This document shows positions 16,677 to 25,445 of a stretch of DNA of 64,000 nucleotides, piece by piece (positions within the stretch are counted from its first letter, which is position 1; each line of letters opens with the position of its first letter). The notes below the pieces were generated by a model that was not told where the DNA came from, did not search any database, and worked only from the letters and a program-made list of their open reading frames with translations. A program made the translations under genes and the position numbers. The DNA is from Aquihabitans sp. G128 (GTDB lineage Bacteria > Actinomycetota > Acidimicrobiia > Acidimicrobiales > Iamiaceae): contig NZ_CP077604.1 of assembly GCF_019048865.1 (NCBI RefSeq), positions 3,658,001 through 3,722,000 on the forward strand, written 5' to 3'.

Positions 16677-17441
16677 ATGACCGAGATCCCAGAGCACCTC
16701 CGCAAGCGGGCCGAAGAGGCCCGCGCCAAGGCGGCTGCCGCCAAGGCCGAGCCCGAGGCCCCTGCGGCCGACGCCGCGCCCAGCGAGGCCGAGAGCAAGA
16801 TCCCCGCGCACCTGCTCGAACGGGCCAAGGCGGCCCGGTCGAAGGCCGCGGGCGCCGAGGCCGGCGCCGGCGAGTCCGTCACCGCCGCCCCCGCCGGGGG
16901 CACCGCGGTGGCCACCGCCGCCCCGCCCGTCGCCGCCGGCCCGGGCGGCCACACCCAGCGCCTGCTGACCGTGGTCAAGTCCGGCTCCATCCAGGACGTC
17001 AAGGCCGCGCCGCAGGACAAGGTCCACGTGTGGCCGCACCTGCTGTCCATCGAGTTCGTGGCCGCCCTGCTCTGCATCGGGTTCGTGCTGATCTTCTCGA
17101 TCTTCGTGAACGCCCCGCTGCTCGAGCTGGCCGACATCAACAAGACGCCGAACCCCTCCAAGGCGCCCTGGTACTTCCTGGGCCTCCAGGAGATGCTCTC
17201 GATGTTCCACCCGATGGTCGCCGGCGTGCTGCTCCCCGGCATCGGGATGGGCGGGCTGATGCTCGCCCCCTACATCGACAAGAACCCCTCCAACAAGCCG
17301 GAGGACCGCAAGTTCGCCATCTCGCTGTTCACCATCTTCATGATGTCGTGCGCAGTGCTCACCATCATCGGCTCGTTCTTCCGAGGCCCCGGGCAGCTCT
17401 TCGTCTTCCCGTGGGCTGCGGGCCTGTTCTTCGAGCTGTAG
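16677..17441 (+). CDS. subunit IV-like C-terminal half of cytochrome b, with a long Ala-rich N-terminal arm
   Basis: A 254-residue protein. Residues about 120-254 form the three-helix Qo-site half of cytochrome b (SIEFVAALLCIGFVLIFSI; VAGVLLPGIGMGGLMLAPYI; LFTIFMMSCAVLTIIGSFF). The Qo tetrapeptide is APWY in NPSKAPWYFLGLQEML, in place of PEWY of high-potential complexes, which suits a menaquinol enzyme. Residues 1-115 are a soluble Ala/Glu/Lys arm with two copies of a motif, TEIPEHLRKRAEEAR (2-16) and SKIPAHLLERAKAAR (40-54), the same motif that starts the divergently encoded cytochrome c. It follows the b6-type gene by 15 bp and precedes the Rieske gene by 15 bp. Confidence 0.92.
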   Translation: MTEIPEHLRKRAEEARAKAAAAKAEPEAPAADAAPSEAESKIPAHLLERAKAARSKAAGAEAGAGESVTAAPAGGTAVATAAPPVAAGPGGHTQRLLTVVKSGSIQDVKAAPQDKVHVWPHLLSIEFVAALLCIGFVLIFSIFVNAPLLELADINKTPNPSKAPWYFLGLQEMLSMFHPMVAGVLLPGIGMGGLMLAPYIDKNPSNKPEDRKFAISLFTIFMMSCAVLTIIGSFFRGPGQLFVFPWAAGLFFEL

Positions 17442-17456
17442 GAAAGGAAGGCCGAC

Positions 17457-18308
17457 ATGATCATCGTCGTCATCGCCGTCCTGGTGCTGGTGCTCCTCGG
17501 GAGCCTCCTCATCGTCTCCACCTTGCGCAACCGCGAGGCCGAGCGAGCCGGTCACCTGTCTCGGGAGACCCGGAGCCGCGACAAGCGCTCCCGCAAGCCC
17601 GCCCCGCTCCTCGAGGGCACCACCGGGCGCGACGTCGAGCGCGCCGCCCAGCTGGCCCGCCGCGGCGGGGACCTGGTCCCCGTCACCGAGCCGGCCCCGC
17701 CGGTCGCCTACGTCCCGCCGGACCTCGAAGAGATCGGCGTCAACCGTCGCCAGTTCCTCAACCGGTCCATCATCGGTGGCTTCCTGCTGAGCATCGGCGG
17801 CTTCGGCGGCGCCCTGCTGGCCTACCTCTGGCCCTCGGCCTCGGGCGGCTTCGGCTCCAAGATCAGCGTGGGCAAGCTCACCGACATCCAGGCGGCCATC
17901 ACCGCCGGCGGCGGCTTCGCCTACTACCCCGAGGGTCGCATGTGGGTCACCGCGTACCCTTCGGGCGCCCTGGAGAAGGCCCGCAAGGTCTACAGCGCCC
18001 CGGAGCTCGCCGGCATGGAGGCGGGCGTGGTCGCCCTCTACCAGAAGTGCGTGCACCTCGGCTGCCGCGTGCCGTCCTGCGCCACCTCCAAGTGGTTCGA
18101 GTGCGGCTGCCACGGCTCGCAGTACAACCAGGCCGGTGAGAAGAAGGGCGGCCCCGCGCCCCGTGGCCTGGACCGCTTCGCCATGGAGGTCGCCAACGGC
18201 TCCCTCACCGTGAACACGGGCCTGATCATCCAGGGCCCGCCGATCGGCACCAACACCACCGGCCAAGAGGCCGAGGGTCCCCACTGCGTCTCCGGTGGTC
18301 ACCACTGA
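17457..18308 (+). CDS. qcrA: Rieske [2Fe-2S] protein of the bc complex
   Basis: A 283-residue protein that takes the first electron from quinol at the Qo site and hands it to cytochrome c. An N-terminal transmembrane helix (residues 1-20, IIVVIAVLVLVLLGSLLIV) is followed by a cytoplasmic stretch and a second helix (about 105-125) preceded by a twin-arginine signal NRRQFLNRS, as in actinobacterial QcrA with extra helices. The Rieske cluster motifs are CVHLGC and CGCHGSQY in the C-terminal part. The extra helices distinguish it from simple b6f/bc1 Rieske proteins. Its stop overlaps the di-heme cytochrome start (TGATG). Confidence 0.94.
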   Translation: MIIVVIAVLVLVLLGSLLIVSTLRNREAERAGHLSRETRSRDKRSRKPAPLLEGTTGRDVERAAQLARRGGDLVPVTEPAPPVAYVPPDLEEIGVNRRQFLNRSIIGGFLLSIGGFGGALLAYLWPSASGGFGSKISVGKLTDIQAAITAGGGFAYYPEGRMWVTAYPSGALEKARKVYSAPELAGMEAGVVALYQKCVHLGCRVPSCATSKWFECGCHGSQYNQAGEKKGGPAPRGLDRFAMEVANGSLTVNTGLIIQGPPIGTNTTGQEAEGPHCVSGGHH

Positions 18309-19528
18309 TGCTCCTCGCTGCCTCCACCCAGACCTCGATCGGCCTCGTCCTCCTGGGCATCGCCTTCCTGGTCGCCATCGCCTACGCGTTCATCAACGTC
18401 CGCCAGGCCAAGCCCGAGATCGGCTCGGAGATCGAGCTGGCGGCCAACCGCAAGCCGTACCTCCCGGACTCCGAGCTCGAGGGCCGCAAGCTCGACCGCA
18501 CCCTGTCCTTCGGCCTGCTCGGCCTCATCGTGGTCGGCGTCGGCCTGCCGCTCTACTGGCTCCAGGAGCCGGGCCGCCAGGCCAACGAGAAGGGCAACCT
18601 GCAGCGCAAGTTCGTCGACCGGGGCGCCGAGATGTTCGCCCCCACCGAGGACGGCGGCTTCAACTGCGCCTTCTGCCACGGCACCAAGGGCGTGGGCGGC
18701 GTGGCGCCGTACACGCTGACCGACGCCGAGGGCCGCTACCTGAAGTCGGTCGACTGGCGGGGCCCGGCGCTCAACACCGTGCTGCTGCGCTACACCCGTG
18801 ACGAGGTCCGCTACGTGCTCGAGTACGGCCGCCCCTTCTCGCCGATGCCGGCATGGGGCGCCAAGGGCGGTGGCCCGCTCACCGAGCAGAAGCTCCAGAA
18901 CCTGATCGACTACCTCGAGAGCATCCAGATCACGCCCAAGGAGTCGCAGAAGGCGGTCACCGAGGAGCTGGCCAAGGCCATGAAGGCCAAGGACCCCACC
19001 TGCGTCGACGCCCGCACCGAGGCGGCCAAGAAGGGCCTCACCGGTGAGGCGCTCACCAGCTTCGACCCCACCAAGGTCGACACCGACTCCTGCCCGAACC
19101 AGTGGAAGAGCGAGGGCGAAGCCCTGTTCAACCTCGGCTACACCAGCGGGTTCGGCGGCGGCGCCTACTCGTGCGGCCGCTGCCACACCCAGGGCTGGTC
19201 CTACGGCGAGAAGGAAGCCGACGGCGGCGGGGCCATGGGCCCGAACCTCCGCGGCATCACCGCCAACTTCCCCGGCGGCAGCGTCGGCTACGAGCAGCAG
19301 GTCGACTTCGTCTGCCTCGGCAGCTCGCAGGGCGCCCGCTACGGCAAGGCCTCCATGGGCACGGGCCGCATGCCCGGCTTCTGCGTGACGCCCGAGACCA
19401 AGCTCAACCCCGACAACCTCGAGGTCGGCGTGACGCCGGTCGACGCAGGCCTCCCCGAGAACGGCGCCATGTTCACCCAAGACCAGGTCCGCGCCATCGT
19501 CGAGTACGAACGGAGCCTCTCGCAATGA
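18308..19528 (+). CDS. qcrC: di-heme cytochrome c subunit
   Basis: A 406-residue protein with two heme c motifs, CAFCHG (about residue 119) and CGRCH (about residue 292), each in a class I cytochrome c domain, comparable to the di-heme QcrC of actinobacteria that wires the bc complex directly to the oxidase. Two N-terminal membrane segments are visible (about 9-30 and 71-94, LSFGLLGLIVVGVGLPLYW), whereas actinobacterial QcrC usually has its anchor at the C-terminus. Met-containing loops (FSPMPAWG, GRMPGFC) are likely axial ligands. The stop of this gene (TGA 19526-19528) overlaps the next gene's ATG. Confidence 0.9.
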   Translation: MLLAASTQTSIGLVLLGIAFLVAIAYAFINVRQAKPEIGSEIELAANRKPYLPDSELEGRKLDRTLSFGLLGLIVVGVGLPLYWLQEPGRQANEKGNLQRKFVDRGAEMFAPTEDGGFNCAFCHGTKGVGGVAPYTLTDAEGRYLKSVDWRGPALNTVLLRYTRDEVRYVLEYGRPFSPMPAWGAKGGGPLTEQKLQNLIDYLESIQITPKESQKAVTEELAKAMKAKDPTCVDARTEAAKKGLTGEALTSFDPTKVDTDSCPNQWKSEGEALFNLGYTSGFGGGAYSCGRCHTQGWSYGEKEADGGGAMGPNLRGITANFPGGSVGYEQQVDFVCLGSSQGARYGKASMGTGRMPGFCVTPETKLNPDNLEVGVTPVDAGLPENGAMFTQDQVRAIVEYERSLSQ

Positions 19529-20461
19529 CGCTGGACATCCTCAGCTCGATCACGTGGGACCCCGGCTTCAAGGGCCTCCTGGTCGTCGCGGTGGCGGTCG
19601 TGATCCTGTGCGGCTCCGTCGCCCTGATCATCGGCACCAACAGCGGTGCCCGCCTCGGCTTCCTGATCGCCTTCACCGGCCTCATGGGCTGGTTCGTGGT
19701 CATGGGCATCGTGTGGTCGATCTACGGCATCGGCTACAAGGGCCCGGCCCCCACCTGGAAGCTGGTCGACACCACCCAGGGCGAGCCCAGCGGCTCACGG
19801 ATCGCGGTGGCCGACTCGCTGCCGCTGCCCGACGAGCTGCCCGACCCGGCCAAGGAGCGCACCCGCACGCCGGAGCTCATCAAGGAGTTCCCGCCGGAGG
19901 CCCCCAAGGCCCCGACGCTCGGGGACCTCATCAGCGTCGACCCGCCGCTGGCCAAGGAGATCAACGCCAAGGTCGGCCCGTGGAAGATGCTGGAGACCTC
20001 CAACAAGTACACCGGTGAGACCCAGTCGATCGTGGCCGAGGCCCTCGGCCCGGACGGGTCGAACCTGTTCGCCAACGGTGCCGCCGACTACGTGGTGCTC
20101 GACACCTACGTCACCGGCGGCAAGACGGGCCGCACGGAGAACTCGATCATCGGGCGCATCAAGTACAAGTTCACCTCGGCGGTGGAGTTCAACAACAAGA
20201 ACCTCTATGCCGCGGTGCAGATCCAGCCGATCATCCCGCAGGTCACCAAGCCCGGCCAGGCCCCGCCGCTGCCCATCGCCGACCCGGACGCTCCCGTCTA
20301 CACCGTGATCCTCGAAGCGCGACCGTGGCGCCCTGCGCCTGCCGTCGATCAGCTTCACGATCTTCAGCAGCATCATGTTCGGCATCTCCGCCACCATGCT
20401 CCACCGTCGCGACAAGCTGGTCCTCACCCAGCGCGCTGCGGTGGCCGGCGCAGGGGCCTGA
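19525..20461 (+). CDS. membrane protein of the bc operon, unknown family, apparent +1 frameshift near its end
   Basis: With one base removed at about 20315, this gives a 311-residue protein: two N-terminal helices (about 15-36, [20 protein letters not shown]; 45-66, [20 protein letters not shown]), a soluble domain of about 210 residues (opens [16 protein letters not shown]; contains [16 protein letters not shown]), and a third helix ([19 protein letters not shown]) ending GAGA. As read, the frame switches at CTCGAAGCGC (20311-20320) and would run through into nuoA without stopping; CTCGAGCGC restores it and ends at TGA 20461, 2 bp before nuoA. The place between di-heme cytochrome c and nuoA suggests an extra subunit of the bc complex. 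No known family recognised. Confidence 0.72.
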
Positions 20462-20463
20462 CC

Positions 20464-20940
20464 ATGGGGCAGTACCTGCCGGTCCTCGTCATGTTGGCCC
20501 TCGGCGCCGGGTTCGCCGGCGTCAGCCTGGTGATGTCGAAGCTGGTCAGCCCCAAGCGCCCGTCCGCCGCCAAGTCGGCCCCCTACGAGTGCGGCATCGT
20601 GCCCCGCAACGAACCGCCGGAGCGCTTCCCGGTGCGCTTCTACCTCGTGGCCATGATCTTCATCGTCTTCGACATCGAGATCATCTTCCTGTACCCCTAC
20701 GCGGTCATCTACCGGCAGCTCGGCGGCTTCGGCCTGGTCGAGATGCTGGTGTTCGCCATCGCCGTGTTCGCGTCGTTCATCTACCTCATCAGCAACGGGG
20801 CCCTCGACTGGGGCCCGGTGCAGGCGCTGCGCTCCCGGGCCAACCCGGCCGTGAGCCCGAACCGCACCACCGCCTCCACCATCCGCCGCGTCGGCGCCGA
20901 CGGCCGGCCCGCCGATGCGCCCGAGGAGGTGGCGGCCTGA
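20464..20940 (+). CDS. nuoA: NADH-quinone oxidoreductase subunit A, set 1
   Basis: NuoA is a three-helix membrane subunit at the junction of the hydrophilic and membrane arms of complex I. The 158-residue product has the family core [36 protein letters not shown], including the loop Cys near the quinone site and the acidic [12 protein letters not shown] helix. A C-terminal tail of about 35 residues rich in Arg and Thr goes beyond the usual length. It begins 2 bp after the bc-operon gene, so complex I set 1 appears to be transcribed together with the bc complex. Confidence 0.95.
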   Translation: MGQYLPVLVMLALGAGFAGVSLVMSKLVSPKRPSAAKSAPYECGIVPRNEPPERFPVRFYLVAMIFIVFDIEIIFLYPYAVIYRQLGGFGLVEMLVFAIAVFASFIYLISNGALDWGPVQALRSRANPAVSPNRTTASTIRRVGADGRPADAPEEVAA

Positions 20941-21527
20941 TGCCGCTCGACTTCAGCAACGGCCTCGAGACCCTCGACCACAACTTCATGACCGCCAAGG
21001 TCGAGGACGTGGTCAAGTGGGCCCGCACCCGCTCCATGTGGCCGGCCACCTTCGGCCTGGCCTGCTGCGCCATCGAGATGATGGGCGCCGGCGGCTCGCA
21101 CTACGACCTCGCCCGCTTCGGCATGGAGGTCTTCCGCGCCTCCCCGCGCCAGGCCGACCTCATGATCGTGGCCGGCCGGGTGTCGCAGAAGATGGCCCCG
21201 GTGCTGCGCCAGATCTACGACCAGATGATGGAGCCCAAGTGGGTCATCTCCATGGGCGTCTGCGCCAGCTCCGGCGGCATGTTCAACAACTACGCGATCG
21301 TGCAGGGCGTCGACCAGGTCGTCCCGGTCGACGTCTACGCCCCCGGCTGCCCGCCCGGCCCGGAGACGCTCATCCACGCCATCGGCACCCTCCACGAGAA
21401 GATCGCCGACGGCGACATCTTCCGCCGTCGTGAGGAGAACGGTGGCGCCGGTGCCGGCATCACCGTCAGCCAGCTCGACGGCCAGCGGGCCCCGCAGCCG
21501 GTCCTGCTCACCCCCGGACGGAACTAG
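20940..21527 (+). CDS. nuoB: NADH-quinone oxidoreductase subunit B, set 1
   Basis: NuoB carries cluster N2, the last Fe-S centre before quinone. The 195-residue protein has the tandem cysteines [10 protein letters not shown], then GVCASSGG and [12 protein letters not shown], which complete the four N2 ligands. The C-terminal part beyond about residue 165 is a variable extension. ATG 20940 overlaps the nuoA stop. Confidence 0.95.
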   Translation: MPLDFSNGLETLDHNFMTAKVEDVVKWARTRSMWPATFGLACCAIEMMGAGGSHYDLARFGMEVFRASPRQADLMIVAGRVSQKMAPVLRQIYDQMMEPKWVISMGVCASSGGMFNNYAIVQGVDQVVPVDVYAPGCPPGPETLIHAIGTLHEKIADGDIFRRREENGGAGAGITVSQLDGQRAPQPVLLTPGRN

Positions 21528-21529
21528 CC

Positions 21530-22063
21530 GTGGCCGACGACGCACCCGCCACCGACGCCGAGGTGGCGCCTGACGTGGCGCCCGAGCCCGAGCTGCTGCA
21601 CGGGGCCCCGGTCACCTACAGCCGCGGCCAGAAGGTGGCGCACCCCACCCGCGAGCAGCTGGTCGACCTCGTGCGCACCCTGCGCGACGACGACGGCTAC
21701 GTCATGTGCCTCGACCTCGCCGGGGTCGACTACCTGGCGCACCGGCGCGCCGACCTGCCCGAGGGCGTCGAGCCGGAGCGGTTCGAGGTCGTCGTCACCT
21801 TGATCTCCCACGCCCAGCGCGAGCGCCTGCGCCTCCGGGTCCAGGTCCCCGAGAGCGACCCCGTCGTCCCCACGCTCTTCGAGGTCCACCCCGGCACCGA
21901 CGCCATGGAGCGCGAGGTGTTCGACATGTTCGGCATCGCGTTCGACGGCCACCCCGACCTCACCCGCATCCTCATGCCCGAGGACTGGCACGGGCACCCG
22001 CTGCGCAAGGACTACGCAGTCGGGCGCATCCCGGTCCAGTTCAAAGACGCTCCCTCCCGCTGA
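21530..22063 (+). CDS. nuoC: NADH-quinone oxidoreductase subunit C, set 1
   Basis: NuoC is the 30-kDa-type subunit of the Q-module. The 177-residue product has the signature region DAMEREVFDMFGIAFDGHPDLTRILMPEDWHGHPLRKDY. The first 30 residues are an acidic, low-complexity addition. GTG start, 2 bp after nuoB. Confidence 0.94.
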   Translation: MADDAPATDAEVAPDVAPEPELLHGAPVTYSRGQKVAHPTREQLVDLVRTLRDDDGYVMCLDLAGVDYLAHRRADLPEGVEPERFEVVVTLISHAQRERLRLRVQVPESDPVVPTLFEVHPGTDAMEREVFDMFGIAFDGHPDLTRILMPEDWHGHPLRKDYAVGRIPVQFKDAPSR

Positions 22064-22079
22064 GAGCGGAGGCTCCCCC

Positions 22080-23429
22080 ATGACCATCGCAGAGAACCGC
22101 AACGTCGCCGGCACCCCCGGGCACCACGACGGCACCCACCTCACCTCCGAGGGCGCCCAGGAGATGGACCGCCGGTCCTTCGCGGGCGGCGTCGAGGTGC
22201 TGCGCGAGGTCGGCTCGGTGCTGCGCCTGTCCGAGGCCGAGGCCGGGGCCGACGCCCCGGACGACGCCGAGACCACCATCATCAACATGGGTCCCCAGCA
22301 CCCGAGCACCCACGGCGTGCTGCGCCTCATGCTCGAGCTCGACGGCGAGACCGTGCTGCGGACCAAGCCGGTCATCGGCTACCTCCACACCGGCATGGAG
22401 AAGACCGGCGAGACGCTCACCTACCTGCAGGGCGGCACCAACGTCACGCGGATGGACTACGCCTCGCCCATCTTCAACGAGCTGGTGTTCAGCCTGGCGG
22501 CCGAGAAGCTGCTGGGCGTCGAGCTGCCGCCTCGGGCCGTGTGGATCCGCATGCTGCTCAGCGAGCTCAACCGCCTCACCTCGCACTTCCTCTTCCTGGC
22601 CACCAACGGCATGGACCTCGGGTCCTCGTCGATGATGATCTACGGCTGGCGCGAGCGCGAAGAGGGCCTGCGGATCCTCGAGATGATCACCGGCCTGCGG
22701 ATGAACCACAACTTCATCCGCGTGGGCGGCACCGCCGCCGACCTGCCCGACGGCTGGCAGGAGCGCCTCGCCACCTACCTCGAGAGCATCCCGGCCCGGC
22801 TCGAGGAGTACGAGGTCCTCATGACCAACCAGCCGATCTGGCGGGAGCGGCTCCAGGGCGTCGGCACCATCTCCACCGAGGAGGCCCTGGCGCTGGGCGC
22901 CACCGGCCCCATCCTCCGCTCCACCGGCTACGGCTGGGACCTGCGCCGCGAGATGCCCTACCTCGCCTACGACGAGGTCGACTTCGACGTCGTGGTCGGC
23001 ACCTACGGCGACTCCTTCGACCGCTATGCGATCCGGCTCAACGAGATCCGCGAGTCCATGAAGATCCTCTGGCAGTGCATCGAGCGCATGCCGGCGGGCG
23101 ACTACCGGGTCCAGGACAAGAAGGTCACGCCCCCGCCGCGCGCCCGCATCGACGAGTCGATGGAAGCGCTGATCCACCACTTCAAGATCTTCACCGAGGG
23201 CTTCAAGGTCCCCGAGGGCGAGGTCTACGTCGGCATCGAGTCGCCCCGTGGCGAGCTCGGCTGCTACCTCGTCTCCGACGGCGGGCCCACCCCGTACCGC
23301 ATGCACATCAGAGGCCCGAGCTTCGTGAACCTCCAGGTCCTGCCCCACCTCATGCACGGGGGGCTCATCGCCGACGCCGTGGCCATCATCTCCAGCGTCG
23401 ACCCGATCATGGGCGAGGTGGACCGCTAG
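22080..23429 (+). CDS. nuoD: NADH-quinone oxidoreductase subunit D, set 1
   Basis: NuoD (49-kDa type) forms the quinone-binding pocket with NuoB. The 449-residue protein has a 65-residue N-terminal extension and then the family block NMGPQHPSTHGVLRL. The two residues known from Thermus and mitochondria to contact the quinone head are present: H78 (STHG) and Y127 (TRMDY). At the position of the Arg that NDUFAF7 methylates in mitochondrial NDUFS2 (HRG), this protein has T104 (YLHTGMEK), as actinobacterial NuoD often does. It ends with the expected GEVDR. The spacing to nuoC is 16 bp. Confidence 0.96.
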   Translation: MTIAENRNVAGTPGHHDGTHLTSEGAQEMDRRSFAGGVEVLREVGSVLRLSEAEAGADAPDDAETTIINMGPQHPSTHGVLRLMLELDGETVLRTKPVIGYLHTGMEKTGETLTYLQGGTNVTRMDYASPIFNELVFSLAAEKLLGVELPPRAVWIRMLLSELNRLTSHFLFLATNGMDLGSSSMMIYGWREREEGLRILEMITGLRMNHNFIRVGGTAADLPDGWQERLATYLESIPARLEEYEVLMTNQPIWRERLQGVGTISTEEALALGATGPILRSTGYGWDLRREMPYLAYDEVDFDVVVGTYGDSFDRYAIRLNEIRESMKILWQCIERMPAGDYRVQDKKVTPPPRARIDESMEALIHHFKIFTEGFKVPEGEVYVGIESPRGELGCYLVSDGGPTPYRMHIRGPSFVNLQVLPHLMHGGLIADAVAIISSVDPIMGEVDR

Positions 23430-23431
23430 CC

Positions 23432-24062
23432 ATGTCGCGCTTCTCCGACGCCAACCTCCCCACCGCGCTTCGAGATCCTCTCGCGGTACCCGCGGCCGAA
23501 GTCCGCCACCATCCCGCTCCTGCACCTCGCCCAGGAGCAGGACGGCTACGTGGCCGACGACGCCATGGAGCACATCGCCGAGCTCACCAACACCACCCCG
23601 GCCCAGGTGCTCGGCACCTGCTCGTTCTACGAGATGTTCAAGCGCGAGCCGGTCGGGAAGTACGTGGTGAACATCTGCACCAACATCTCCTGCCAGATCA
23701 TGGGCGGCGAGGAGCTGCTGCACCACGCCGAGCACAGCCTCGGCATCAAGGGCGGCAGCACCACGGCCGACGGGCTCTTCACCATCGAGGACGTCGAGTG
23801 CATCGCAGCGTGCACCGAGGCCCCCTGCCTGCAGATCAACTACCGGTACTTCCACAAGATCAGCAACGACCAGTTCGACGAGGTCATCGCCGACCTCCGG
23901 GCCGGCAAGCGCACCGACGAGATCCCGCCCCACGGCACCCTCGCCCGCATCCGCCAGCACATCCCCGAGGACCGACGGGCCGGCAACGCCGATCCCGCCG
24001 CCACCCCGGAGCCGGTCTGGCTCTCCGCCCACGCCGAGCCCGCAGAAGGCGAGAAGGCCTGA
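23432..24062 (+). CDS. nuoE: NADH-quinone oxidoreductase subunit E, set 1, apparent +1 frameshift
   Basis: NuoE (24-kDa type) holds [2Fe-2S] cluster N1a. With one base removed the product is 209 residues: MSRFSDANLPTALEILSRYP, then HLAQEQDGYVADDAMEHIAE and the cluster motif GTCSFYEMF...CTNISCQIMGG...VECIAACTEAP. The break is at GCGCTTCGAG (23466-23473), where GCGCTCGAG gives a continuous family sequence, ALEILSRYPRPKSA. The C-terminal segment past residue 165 is an extension. The start lies 2 bp after nuoD, and the stop overlaps the nuoF start. The gene is surely functional in its family; the shift is probably a sequence artefact. Confidence 0.88.
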
Positions 24063-25445
24063 TGGTCGTCACCGACGCCCCGAAGATCATCACCAGCCGG
24101 TTCGACCTCGCCGACGGCCACACCCTCGATCGCTACGTCGCCACCGGCGGCTACCAGGGCCTCGACGCCGCGCTGGCCAAGGCCCCGTCGGCCGTGGTCG
24201 ACGAGGTCAAGAGCGCCTCGCTGCTCGGCCGCGGCGGCGCCGGGTTCCCGGCCGGCGTCAAGTGGGGCTTCTGCCCGCCGGGGGTGTTCCCCCGCTACCT
24301 CGTGGTCAACGGCGACGAGTCCGAGCCGGGCACCTACAAGGACCGCCTCCTCATGGAGCGCGACCCGCACCAGCTCATCGAGGGCATCCTCATCGCCTGC
24401 TACGCGGTGGGCTGCTCGCAGGCGTTCCTGTACGTCCGAGGCGAGATGGCCCTGGCCCAGGAGCGCATCGCCCAGGCCCTGAACGACGCCTACGCCGCCG
24501 GCCACATCGGCAAGAACATCCACGGCACCGACTTCTCCGTCGACATCGTCCTGCACTGGGGCGCCGGCGCCTACATCGTGGGTGAGGAGACCGGGCTCAT
24601 CGAGAGCCTCGAGGGCAACCGGGGCATGCCCCGCCTCAAGCCGCCGTTCTTCCCGGCCGCCAAGGGCCTCTACCTCCAGCCCACCATCGTCAACAACGTC
24701 GAGACGCTGGCCAACCTCCCCTGGATCATCTCCAACGGGGCGGCCGCCTTCGCGGCGCTCGGCGCCGAGAACTCCAAGGGCACCCGCATCTTCGCCGTCT
24801 CCGGCCACGTGAAGCGCCCCGGCGTCTACGAGGTCGAGTTCGGCGTCACCACCTTCCGCGACCTGCTCTACGCGCCGGTCTACGGCGGTGGCATCCGCGG
24901 CGACAAGGAGCTCAAGGCGTTCATCCCCGGCGGCGCCTCGGCACCGTGGCTCTACCCCGAGCACCTCGACGTGCCGCTCGAAGCGGGCGCCGTCGGCAAG
25001 CTCGGCACCATGCTCGGCTCCGGCGCCGTGGTGGTGTTCGACGAGGACACCGACATGGTCAAGGCCGCCCTGCGCCTGGTGCGGTTCTTCGCCCGGGAGT
25101 CCTGCGGCAAGTGCACCCCCTGCCGCGAGGGCACCAGCTGGCTCGAGAAGATCCTCGAAGCGCATCGTCGACGGCCACGGCCGCCCGGAGGACCTCAACC
25201 TCCTCCTCGACGTGTGCGACAACATCTCCGTCGGCATGAACTGGCCGCCGAAGCAGACCACCATCTGCCCCCTGGGCCAGTCGGCCACCTCGCCCATCGC
25301 CTCGGCCGTCATGCGGTTCAAGGACGAGTTCGAGGCCTACCTCGGCGGACCGGCCGAGATCACCGTCGAGGTCAAGGGGCCGGCCTTCGTCGGGCCCTAC
25401 GTCCCGCCGGCGCCCGAGAAGGAAGAGGTCACGGTCGATGCCTGA
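24062..25445 (+). CDS. nuoF: NADH-quinone oxidoreductase subunit F, set 1, apparent +1 frameshift
   Basis: NuoF (51-kDa type) binds NADH and FMN and holds cluster N3. The corrected product has 460 residues. Family blocks are LLGRGGAGFPAGVKW (NADH/FMN loop), VNGDESEPGTYKDR, GAGAYIVGEETGLIESLEG (FMN loop) and the N3 motif ESCGKCTPCREGTSWLEKIL with the fourth ligand in TTICPLGQSA. The frame breaks right after the N3 motif at CTCGAAG (25154-25160): with CTCGAG it reads ILERIVDGHGRPEDL and continues normally to TGA 25445. The 3' end overlaps nuoG by 8 bp. Its presence, with nuoE and nuoG, makes set 1 a full NADH dehydrogenase. Confidence 0.9.

Noticed and set aside
20311-20320. Programmed +1 frameshifting at CTCGAAG sites
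   Set aside because: Neither CTC nor GAA offers good re-pairing after a +1 slip, there is no stop codon or rare codon at the sites, and the affected proteins are constitutive respiratory subunits not known to use recoding. Sequence error is simpler.
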